Positions 1 to 5,487 of a stretch of 12,569 bases of DNA are shown here, piece by piece (the first letter of the stretch is position 1; each line of letters opens with the position of its first letter). Location of the stretch: the NCBI RefSeq assembly GCF_005518285.1, contig NZ_SJDU01000027.1, positions 1 through 12,569 on the forward strand, given 5' to 3'. The position numbers were made by a program, and so were the translations under genes. Below the pieces are notes generated by a model. That model saw nothing but the letters and a program-made list of their open reading frames with translations, was not told the origin of the DNA and ran no database searches. The stretch is from Brachyspira catarrhinii (GTDB lineage Bacteria > Spirochaetota > Brachyspiria > Brachyspirales > Brachyspiraceae).

Positions 1-37
1 TTTATAATTAGTAAGTAAACATAAACTTGAAAAAAGT

Positions 38-109
38 TTAAATTGAAGCGCTCGGCTCGGCTCGGCTCGCGCTAATTTGTTTTATAATAGTTTTATTTAA
101 CTGTATCAT
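38..109 (-). CDS. possible short ORF through the GCTCG repeat, unconfirmed
   Basis: A 23-codon ORF starts at the ATG at 109-107 and crosses four GCTCG units, reading roughly MIQLNKTIIKQISASRAEPS and then three more residues before TAA. A promoter-like pair (TTGATA, 16 bases, TATAAT) ends 7 bases before the ATG. There is no Shine-Dalgarno site, so any translation would be leaderless. Past the repeat, both other frames stay open to the left edge of the window, so a change in the number of 5-base units would let the frame run off the window. The ORF could be the start of a gene cut by the window edge, a phase-variable gene in its off state, or chance. I recognise no protein family. Confidence 0.22.
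   Translation of the reverse strand: MIQLNKTIIKQISASRAEPSASI
50..69. repeat. GCTCG pentanucleotide tandem repeat, 4 copies
   Basis: Four perfect GCTCG units form a G+C-rich island in very AT-rich DNA. AGCGC (47-51) and GCGCT (69-73) flank the tract as a short inverted repeat, so it could fold. It lies about 90 bases downstream of the trmD stop. The unit is not a multiple of three, so slippage inside a coding frame would shift the frame. Confidence 0.85.
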
Positions 110-116
110 AGGAGCA

Positions 117-144
117 ATTATACAATATTTATAATTTTTATCAA
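117..144 (-). promoter_or_regulatory. candidate sigma70 promoter reading left, just beyond trmD
   Basis: On the minus strand TTGATA (139-144) and TATAAT (117-122) are separated by 16 bases. The predicted transcription start, near 110, is next to the ATG at 109. The match is good, but such boxes arise easily in AT-rich DNA. Confidence 0.4.
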
Positions 145-161
145 TAGGTTGAATAAATTTT

Positions 162-896
162 TTATAATCGTTTTTTATTTATAAGATAATCGAAAATAAT
201 ATTCAAATCTTTTTTTGAGAGTTTAATGTCCGAAAACATGTCCGCTCTGTTTTTGAAAGTTTTAATCAAACTTGAGGCTCTTCTGTATTCTTCAATATTT
301 TTATGATTGCCAGAAATTAAAACGCTCGGAACTTCCATATCGTCTATTTTTTCGGGGCGAGTGTATTGTTCGTATTCCAAAAGCCCGAAAGAATTTTTTT
401 CAAAAGTGTCGCTATAAACGGATTCCTTATTATTCAAAATATCTTTATATCTTGAAATCGCGTCAATAAGCAAAAGCGCTGGAATTTCGCCTCCGCTTAA
501 AACATAATCTCCAACGCTTAATACTTCGTTCGCAAATTTTTTTTCCACTCTATAATCGATTCCCTCGTAATGTCCGAGTATCATCGTTATATGTTCTTTT
601 TTTGAAAGTTCTTTTATTTTTTTTTGTTTAAGAGTTTTGCCCGAAGGAGAGAAAATTATCGTATAACCTTTGTTATTGTTTTCAAAATATTTTTTAAATA
701 TATCGTAAGTCAAAATCATTCCCGGTCCGCCTCCATAAGGATAATCGTCACATCTTTTATAATTTCCTTCCCCAAAATCTCGCATATTGACTATATTCAA
801 ATTTATTTTTTTATTTTTTATCGCGTTGTTTATGATTCCGATTGAAATTGGACTTTCATAAAATGTTGGAAATAATGTTAGAATATCTATAAGCAT
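162..896 (-). CDS. trmD: tRNA (guanine-N1-)-methyltransferase TrmD
   Basis: This enzyme of the SPOUT class methylates N1 of G37 next to the anticodon, using S-adenosylmethionine, and so protects against frameshifting. The 244 residues match the family's usual length. Landmarks seen are GGGPGM (about 55-60), LGHYEGIDYRV (107-117), SVGDYVLSGGE (127-137, the trefoil-knot cofactor region), LLEYEQYTRP (172-181) and SGNH (195-198). E174 sits where E. coli-type enzymes have the catalytic Asp; as far as I recall, Glu there is common in other lineages. The gene starts 11 bases after the purB stop with no clear Shine-Dalgarno site, so it is probably cotranscribed with purB and translationally coupled. 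The usual partners rpsP, rimM and rplS are not in this window. Confidence 0.97.
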   Translation of the reverse strand: MLIDILTLFPTFYESPISIGIINNAIKNKKINLNIVNMRDFGEGNYKRCDDYPYGGGPGMILTYDIFKKYFENNNKGYTIIFSPSGKTLKQKKIKELSKKEHITMILGHYEGIDYRVEKKFANEVLSVGDYVLSGGEIPALLLIDAISRYKDILNNKESVYSDTFEKNSFGLLEYEQYTRPEKIDDMEVPSVLISGNHKNIEEYRRASSLIKTFKNRADMFSDIKLSKKDLNIIFDYLINKKRL

Positions 897-907
897 ATTT
901 TTTATTT

Positions 908-2200
908 TTATATTCCAAATCTTTTCATTATCAAATCAATATTTCTTAAATAGTATTGATAATCAAAACAATCGTCAATTTCTTTATCCGACAAATATTT
1001 TTTTATATCTTCGTCTTTACGAATATTCTCTTTAAAATCTTCGTTATTAAGCCATCTCTTCATCGCGTTTCTTTGAACCCATAAATACGCGTCGTTTCTT
1101 GAAATTCCTTTACTTACGAGGCTAATCAAAATTCTCTGACTAAAAATTAATCCTCCCGTTTTTTCCAAATTGTTTTTCATGTTTTGAGGATAAATTAAAA
1201 GTTTGTCGACAATATCCGCAAATTTATTTAAGCAGTAATCGACTATAATTGTGGAATCGGGAAGAATGACTCTTTCAACCGAAGAATGACTTATATCTCT
1301 TTCATGCCAAAGCGTAATATTTTCCAAAGAAGCGAGAGCGTTTGCACGAACGAGTCTCGCCAAGCCAGAAATTCTTTCACAAGTAATCGGGTTTCTTTTA
1401 TGAGGCATTGCAGAAGAGCCTTTTTGTTTTTCGCTAAAATATTCTTCGACTTCTCTTAAATCGGTTCTCTGCAAATTTCTAATTTCAGTCGCGAATTTTT
1501 CCAAAGAACTTGCCACGATAGATAAACTCGTCAAATATTCCGCATGTCTGTCTCTTTGAATTATTTGAGTAGAAATTCTATCCGCTTTGAGTCCTAATTT
1601 TTCGCAAACTAATTCTTCTATTTTTGGATTTATATTGCTATAAGTTCCAACCGCTCCCGACAATTTTCCAACCGATACAGTTTCTTTCGCACGCTCTATT
1701 CTTTTAATATTTCTTTCGTTTTCGTCAAACCATAAAATAAATTTGAGTCCAAAAGTCATTGGCTCGGCATGGATTCCATGAGTTCTTCCGATGCATAAAG
1801 TATATTTATGTTCTTTAGCTTTTTTTAATAAAATCTCCGAAAGTTTTTTCAAATCGTTTAATATTATTTCCGCCGATTTTTTCATCATAATAGCAAGCGC
1901 CGTATCTTTCACATCGCTCGAAGTAAGCCCTTTATGTATATACTGTCCGCCTTCTCCGACATTTTCCTGCACCGCCGTGACAAATGCAATTATATCATGG
2001 TTAGTTTCTTTTTCTATTTCGGCGATTCTTTCAACAGTAAACGAAGATTTTTCTTTTATATTTTTCAAAGCCTCTTTTGGAATCTCTCCCAATTCCGCCA
2101 TCGCCTCGCAAGCTGCTATTTCAACTTCAAGCATAGTTTGAAATTCGTTTTGCAAACTCCAAAGTTCGCCCATTTCTTTTCTCGTGTATCTTTTAATCAT
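908..2200 (-). CDS. purB: adenylosuccinate lyase PurB
   Basis: This lyase releases fumarate from SAICAR in IMP synthesis and from adenylosuccinate in AMP synthesis, as a cytoplasmic homotetramer. From the ATG at 2200 the protein has 430 residues, typical of the short Bacillus-type enzymes. Visible motifs are TNHD with H68, TSSD at 93-96, GRTHGIHAEP with H141 at 138-147, and the fumarase/aspartase signature GSSAMPHKRNP at 261-271 with its flexible-loop serines S262 and S263. H68 and H141 fall at the numbering known for B. subtilis PurB, which supports this ATG. A TTG two codons upstream (2206) is in frame, but it abuts the -10 box and would lie before the predicted transcript start. The mRNA is therefore probably leaderless. 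trmD follows 11 bases downstream. Confidence 0.97.
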   Translation of the reverse strand: MIKRYTRKEMGELWSLQNEFQTMLEVEIAACEAMAELGEIPKEALKNIKEKSSFTVERIAEIEKETNHDIIAFVTAVQENVGEGGQYIHKGLTSSDVKDTALAIMMKKSAEIILNDLKKLSEILLKKAKEHKYTLCIGRTHGIHAEPMTFGLKFILWFDENERNIKRIERAKETVSVGKLSGAVGTYSNINPKIEELVCEKLGLKADRISTQIIQRDRHAEYLTSLSIVASSLEKFATEIRNLQRTDLREVEEYFSEKQKGSSAMPHKRNPITCERISGLARLVRANALASLENITLWHERDISHSSVERVILPDSTIIVDYCLNKFADIVDKLLIYPQNMKNNLEKTGGLIFSQRILISLVSKGISRNDAYLWVQRNAMKRWLNNEDFKENIRKDEDIKKYLSDKEIDDCFDYQYYLRNIDLIMKRFGI

Positions 2201-2206
2201 AAGCAA

Positions 2207-2234
2207 ATTATAATAGAATATTTTTATTTGTCAA
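2207..2234 (-). promoter_or_regulatory. purB promoter (consensus -35 and -10)
   Basis: On the minus strand a perfect TTGACA (2229-2234) and a perfect TATAAT (2207-2212) are separated by 16 bases. Counting the last -10 base as -7 places +1 at 2200, the A of the purB ATG. No room is left for a ribosome-binding site. Confidence 0.8.
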
Positions 2235-2246
2235 AATATATTTTAC

Positions 2247-2281
2247 TAAAATAAAAACCCCATGCATATCTGCATGAGGTT
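2247..2281 (-). terminator. rho-independent terminator upstream of purB
   Basis: On the minus strand AACCTCATGCA, a GATA loop and TGCATGGGGTT form an 11-bp stem with one U-G pair in RNA, followed by TTTTTATTTT. On the plus strand the odd pair would be a C/A mismatch and no T tract follows, so it works leftward. It lies just before the purB promoter and would end transcripts coming from the batA side or from a small RNA in 2282-2560. Confidence 0.8.
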
Positions 2282-2349
2282 CGTAAAAATTATATTATAT
2301 GAAAGGGATAGTTCCTCTGTAAAGAGAAAAACTTAATTGCATTTTAATT

Positions 2350-2493
2350 AAAAATTCATTATTGCCGTTGCCGGTAGGCACACAGAGTGAGGCATACAGC
2401 GTGTGCGAGCATTTTCAATGCTAAGCAATCCAAAATAATAAAATTTCTTTTTTGTGGATTACTTCGGGCGTTACCCTCGTAATGACAATTTTT
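2350..2493. repeat. palindromic interspersed-repeat-like element
   Basis: This structured island of higher G+C lies between the batA-like gene and purB. Its right part read on the minus strand is GTCATTACGAGGG (2474-2486) and later AAGTAATCC (2456-2464). The inner arm AAGCAATCC (2423-2431) pairs with 2456-2464, with one G-U pair if read as minus-strand RNA. The outer arms (2350-2366 and 2474-2493) pair only roughly. Two further hairpins lie inside: GCACAC/GTGTGC (2378-2383 and 2401-2406) and AGCATT/AATGCT (2408-2413 and 2417-2422). The GTCATT-CGAGG-AATCC layout is like small palindromic repeats scattered through many bacterial genomes. No ORF fits. The remainder of the gap, 2494-2745, is plain AT-rich DNA in which I see nothing definite. 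Confidence 0.6.
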
Positions 2494-2745
2494 ATTATTT
2501 AATCTATTTATACTATAACAATTATTAAAAAATGTCGAGTAAAAATTATATAATTCTTTATAAAAATATCGGATTTTATATTGATAAGTTTAATTTTTGT
2601 AAAAATCTATTCAAATAAATACGGGATTTTGTAATTTAAACTAATTATTATTCCGTATAGTTAGGATATATTTTTTGCTTTCATTTTATCTCACAAATGA
2701 AATTGTTTTTTGTCCACTTTTTACAAATAAAAAATAGCAAGGGAT

Positions 2746-3732
2746 TTAAGGAATTATCAAAAATCTCGTGCTTGAGAGAACTATACTCAAACATAAACAT
2801 ATTAAAGCGATTATTATAAAAGGTTTATACAATTCTTTATATTGAATCAAATCATCGTCCAATATCGGTTTTTTTTCTATTCTGTCTATCGTGTTATATA
2901 CATTTTCAAGCGCCGCTCCCGTTTTTGCGTTAAAATACTTTCCGCCCGTTATAGTTGCGATATTTATTAAAGCTTTTTCATTTAAAGTGAAATCCGCTCG
3001 AACTCTCCTTCTGCCGTAATCGGGGTCGTTATATGTAACCCAAGCGCTGCTTCCCGCCGCATCTCCAATTCCTATCGTATAAATTTTTATTCCAAAATTT
3101 GAAGCTATCTCCGAAGCCAATCTCGGGTCAATCTCTCCCGAATTATTTTCTCCGTCCGTAAGAAGAATAATAATTTTTTCGTTATCGCTTTTAATATTTC
3201 GCAACATATCTACAGCGGTTGCAATTCCAAGTCCAATCGAAGTAGAGCCTTCTTCGTCAATTTCAATTCTTCTTATTTCGTTTTCCAAAGTCGTATAATC
3301 GAAAGTTGCGGGGAGTAAAACGGAAGCCCTTAAAGCGAAAGCGACTAAACTTATTTTATCGAAATTTCTTTTTTTTATAAAATCAATCATAGTTCTTTTT
3401 GAAGCCTCGAGTCGCGTGGGATTCATGTCTTCCGCCATCATCGAAGGGGAAACATCAACGACTAAAGAAATATATATTCCATCTCCATTTATGTCGGATA
3501 AATGTTCAACTTTTACGGGACGCGCCAAAGCCAATATTGACATAGAAAGCGCAATTATTATAAGAGCGAATGGAATATCTTTGACATAATAATTCGATTT
3601 CAAAACTTTCGACATACTCACTCGCGGATGTTTTACCGAATAAGAATGATTTTTTCTCGTTTTGATATATAAGAATATTATAATCGGAACGGCAAAAAGT
3701 ATAAATAAAAATTGTGGATTTACAAATATCAT
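2746..3732 (-). CDS. BatA-like von Willebrand A domain membrane protein
   Basis: The 328 residues follow the BatA plan of aerotolerance (Bat) operons. There are N-terminal membrane helices at about 5-22 and 53-71, a von Willebrand A domain at about 86-285, and a C-terminal helix at about 303-323. The metal-ion-dependent adhesion site looks complete: DVSPS (D93, S95, S97), T164 in GSTSIG and D193 in LTDGEN. Such proteins hold a metal-binding interaction domain on the outer face of the inner membrane, usually beside MoxR, BatB and BatD; none of these is in the window. The ATG directly follows the stop of the small gene at 3733, so the two are likely coupled. The exact role here is unknown; the family name is firm, BatA rather than BatB less so. 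Confidence 0.85.
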   Translation of the reverse strand: MIFVNPQFLFILFAVPIIIFLYIKTRKNHSYSVKHPRVSMSKVLKSNYYVKDIPFALIIIALSMSILALARPVKVEHLSDINGDGIYISLVVDVSPSMMAEDMNPTRLEASKRTMIDFIKKRNFDKISLVAFALRASVLLPATFDYTTLENEIRRIEIDEEGSTSIGLGIATAVDMLRNIKSDNEKIIILLTDGENNSGEIDPRLASEIASNFGIKIYTIGIGDAAGSSAWVTYNDPDYGRRRVRADFTLNEKALINIATITGGKYFNAKTGAALENVYNTIDRIEKKPILDDDLIQYKELYKPFIIIALICLCLSIVLSSTRFLIIP

Positions 3733-3933
3733 TTAAGAATCCGCTTTATATAAAAATCCTATAACTAAAACTATAATTCCAATAAGTATTGTGAAAGGAG
3801 CTAAAAATCCCATAAAACCTTCGGGAGCGTCTCCAACCAAATATATAAAAAGAAAACTTACGGCAAATATAATAATTCCTATCGCAAGAATAATGGCGTT
3901 TTTTTTAGAAATTTTATCTTTATTGTTTATCAT
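3733..3933 (-). CDS. small two-helix membrane protein, unknown function
   Basis: This 66-residue protein has a basic N-terminus and two hydrophobic helices (about 12-33 and 40-62), joined by a short loop containing GDAPEGF. No family was recognised. I chose the ATG at 3933. A longer frame back to 4062 exists, but it translates the tRNA-Leu gene and must be artefactual. The start has no clear Shine-Dalgarno site. The stop codon abuts the ATG of the BatA-like gene, suggesting the two are made together. With no promoter seen between the tRNA and this start, it may be transcribed by read-through from the tRNA promoter. Confidence 0.7.
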   Translation of the reverse strand: MINNKDKISKKNAIILAIGIIIFAVSFLFIYLVGDAPEGFMGFLAPFTILIGIIVLVIGFLYKADS

Positions 3934-3974
3934 ATTTTTTAATTTTACTTTATGTTTAATATTATTTTTTAATT

Positions 3975-4059
3975 TGCTCGGAGCCGGAATCGAACCGGCA
4001 CGGTCGCAAGGACCAGCAGATTTTAAATCTGCTATGTCTACCAATTCCATCATCCGAGC
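3975..4059 (-). tRNA. tRNA-Leu, anticodon UAA
   Basis: This class II tRNA of 85 bases includes discriminator A at 3975. The acceptor stem GCTCGGA/TCCGAGC pairs perfectly over 7 bp. The anticodon stem GCAGA/TCTGC closes the loop TTTAAAA with anticodon TAA. A long variable arm, GGTC-CTTGC-GACC, follows, and the T arm holds GGTTCGATTCC. The D arm has the typical GGAATTGGTAGACA. The 3' CCA is not encoded, since AAT follows, so it must be added after transcription. It decodes UUA, a heavily used leucine codon in DNA this AT-rich. Confidence 0.97.
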
Positions 4060-4073
4060 CAATCAATTAAGAA

Positions 4074-4102
4074 ATTATACTATACCATTATAAAAAAAGC
4101 AA
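4074..4102 (-). promoter_or_regulatory. tRNA-Leu promoter
   Basis: TTGCTT (4097-4102) and a perfect TATAAT (4074-4079) are 17 bases apart on the minus strand, about 14 bases before the mature tRNA 5' end. The promoter sits in the short gap after the PP2C-like gene. It may also drive the small membrane gene and the batA-like gene. Confidence 0.65.
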
Positions 4103-4119
4103 ATTTTATATAATGCGTT

Positions 4120-4860
4120 TTATTCAAACGGATTTATTAATCCCAAAGCGGTAATATTATCCCCATAATTTTCGGACAATTTTTTTAATTCGTTTATGGA
4201 GTTTTCGGCATTATTTAATTTCATTATATTAAAAACTCCTTCCTCTGCGGAAGAATATTTTTTTGATAAAAGTTCGCACATAGAATTTGTGGCGATAAAA
4301 TAATCATGATTTTTATTTCTTCTCGCGCCTTCTATAGAAATATAATGTCCTCCGCCAGCGCATGCGCAATTTTCCAAAACATATCCGTTAATATGGTCTT
4401 TCGTTATTTGAATGGCTTTATCTTTATCTATAGCAAAAACTTTCGAGTCGCCCGCATGAAAAATAAAAACTCCAGCGAATTTATGATATAATATTCCCGC
4501 AATCGAAGCGCCCGACATAGCTTTATTTTTGTCGTCCGCAGATTCTCTTGCCGCATTAACTTCAAGTTTGATAAAATTATGCATTATCCAATTTATCGCT
4601 TCCTGTTCCCCGACTATTTCGATTAAATCTAAAAAATTTTCATTATAAGTTTCAACCGCTAATCTTGATGCGAAAGTGTCTCCCAAACCGTCCGCCACCA
4701 ATCCTACCGCAGAACCTTCTATTGAATTAATAAAATGACTATAATTATTTTGTTCGTTTATTATGAGCGGATTTCCAGAAATCGCTTCGCTCACAAACAA
4801 TATTGTGTCGGCATTTATTTTTGAATTTATGCCTTTATTCGTAAAACAAAAAATATTCAT
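4120..4860 (-). CDS. divergent PP2C-family protein, possibly inactive
   Basis: The 246 residues follow the PPM/PP2C serine/threonine phosphatase order: NAD (16-18), VADGLGD (55-61), GAS (117-119), HAGDSKVF (135-142), ITKDH (152-156) and DNIT (234-237). Departures are clear. The second motif has no GGH, so the usual His is missing. The canonical NED Glu is A17. The SDG Asp near residue 192 is Asn, as TNS. D18, D57, D138 and D234 remain. It may be a PP2C_2-type divergent phosphatase or a binding-only pseudophosphatase. The start is supported by AAGGA 9 bases upstream and a good promoter at 4903-4931. No partner kinase is in the window. Confidence 0.75.
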   Translation of the reverse strand: MNIFCFTNKGINSKINADTILFVSEAISGNPLIINEQNNYSHFINSIEGSAVGLVADGLGDTFASRLAVETYNENFLDLIEIVGEQEAINWIMHNFIKLEVNAARESADDKNKAMSGASIAGILYHKFAGVFIFHAGDSKVFAIDKDKAIQITKDHINGYVLENCACAGGGHYISIEGARRNKNHDYFIATNSMCELLSKKYSSAEEGVFNIMKLNNAENSINELKKLSENYGDNITALGLINPFE

Positions 4861-4902
4861 AAAAATTATTCCTTATAATATTAAAATTATTTAATATCAA
4901 AT

Positions 4903-4931
4903 ATTATAAATAATTAAAAAAATTTTATCAA
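4903..4931 (-). promoter_or_regulatory. promoter of the PP2C-like gene
   Basis: TTGATA (4926-4931) and a perfect TATAAT (4903-4908) are 17 bases apart on the minus strand. The predicted start near 4896 gives a leader of about 36 bases that carries AAGGA (4870-4874). Confidence 0.65.
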
Positions 4932-4939
4932 TAATAAAT

Positions 4940-4968
4940 TTGCAATATATCGTTATATATGCTATTAT
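4940..4968 (+). promoter_or_regulatory. promoter of the plus-strand unknown gene
   Basis: TTGCAA (4940-4945) and TATTAT (4963-4968) are 17 bases apart. Predicted +1 is about 4975, at or next to the ATG at 4974. It stands divergent to the PP2C promoter within about 110 bases. The upstream ATG at 4959 falls inside the promoter spacer. Confidence 0.5.
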
Positions 4969-4973
4969 TATTC

Positions 4974-5381
4974 ATGGATGGTTGTGATATGATTAATTCG
5001 GTATTTGATATGCAAAATATGTATAAACTCACGGTAGAAGAGTTTGACAGCATTTATAAACTCAAATTCGGCGAATATCTTGGTTATGAAAGATTCGATA
5101 TACTTATGGCGTTATCGGACACTTTAGTCAAGTTATTGAAATGTATTGAAATGTCCGACATAAGCAGAATGTATGATAAGAAAGATATTATAATCAGTTT
5201 TGCCAATAAAAGTTTATATCGTCAATCTATAAGATTAAAATGTATCGAGAGCGAAGGATTGGACTTCATAAAACATTACCAATATTTTGGAGTTATATTG
5301 AACGATGATTTAGTTTCGAGAGCGTTTGACGATTGGGCAGAATTGAAGAAGATAATCGAAAACACTGAAAAACAATTTTGA
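4974..5381 (+). CDS. unknown protein, about 135 residues
   Basis: This is the only plus-strand protein gene in the window. The product is soluble-looking and mostly helical, with mixed charge, no signal peptide, no membrane segment and no motif I recognise. Tyr and Asp are frequent and three Cys lie in the first two thirds. Three ATGs are possible: 4959 (inside the likely promoter, unlikely), 4974 (leaderless position) and 4989 (GGATGG 7 bases upstream, a weak ribosome site). I list 4974. The gene is divergent from the PP2C-like gene and convergent with licCA, so it is transcribed alone. A phosphatase-linked role is only a guess from position. Confidence 0.7.
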   Translation: MDGCDMINSVFDMQNMYKLTVEEFDSIYKLKFGEYLGYERFDILMALSDTLVKLLKCIEMSDISRMYDKKDIIISFANKSLYRQSIRLKCIESEGLDFIKHYQYFGVILNDDLVSRAFDDWAELKKIIENTEKQF

Positions 5382-5417
5382 ATAACATATTATAGAAGTA
5401 TGCAAATGGATTACCGT

Positions 5418-5460
5418 ATTATTTATAATTTTAAATATAGACTATAAATAATTTCTTTTA
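5418..5460 (+). terminator. weak terminator-like AT stem between convergent genes
   Basis: ATTATTTATA (5418-5427) and TATAAATAAT (5443-5452) are perfect inverted repeats around a 15-base loop, followed by TTCTTTTA on the plus strand. The stem has no G or C, so it is weak. Its position between two converging genes supports a termination role. Confidence 0.4.
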
Positions 5461-5487
5461 TGAGATAAAACTATATTATAGCGAATT

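Noticed and set aside
22..73. Terminator for trmD made from the GC-rich repeat and the adjacent TAAACTT/AAGTTTA hairpin
   Set aside because: Neither hairpin is followed by a convincing T tract on the minus strand.
2201..2206. TTG start two codons upstream for purB
   Set aside because: It directly follows the -10 box and would precede the transcript start; the ATG at 2200 restores family numbering.
2250..2500. Known structural RNA (SRP RNA, 6S, tmRNA, RNase P)
   Set aside because: None of the conserved core sequences of these RNAs could be found; the palindromic-repeat reading fits the arms.
3934..4062. N-terminal extension of the small membrane protein
   Set aside because: The stretch translates the tRNA-Leu gene on the same strand; MMELVDIADLKSAG-type sequences are a well-known tRNA artefact.
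3791..4093. Plus-strand frame of about 100 codons
   Set aside because: It is antisense to the tRNA and the small membrane gene and contains translated tRNA sequence; no independent support.
4959..4973. Earlier ATG for the plus-strand unknown gene
   Set aside because: It lies within the spacer of the predicted promoter and adds only MLLLF, with no ribosome site.
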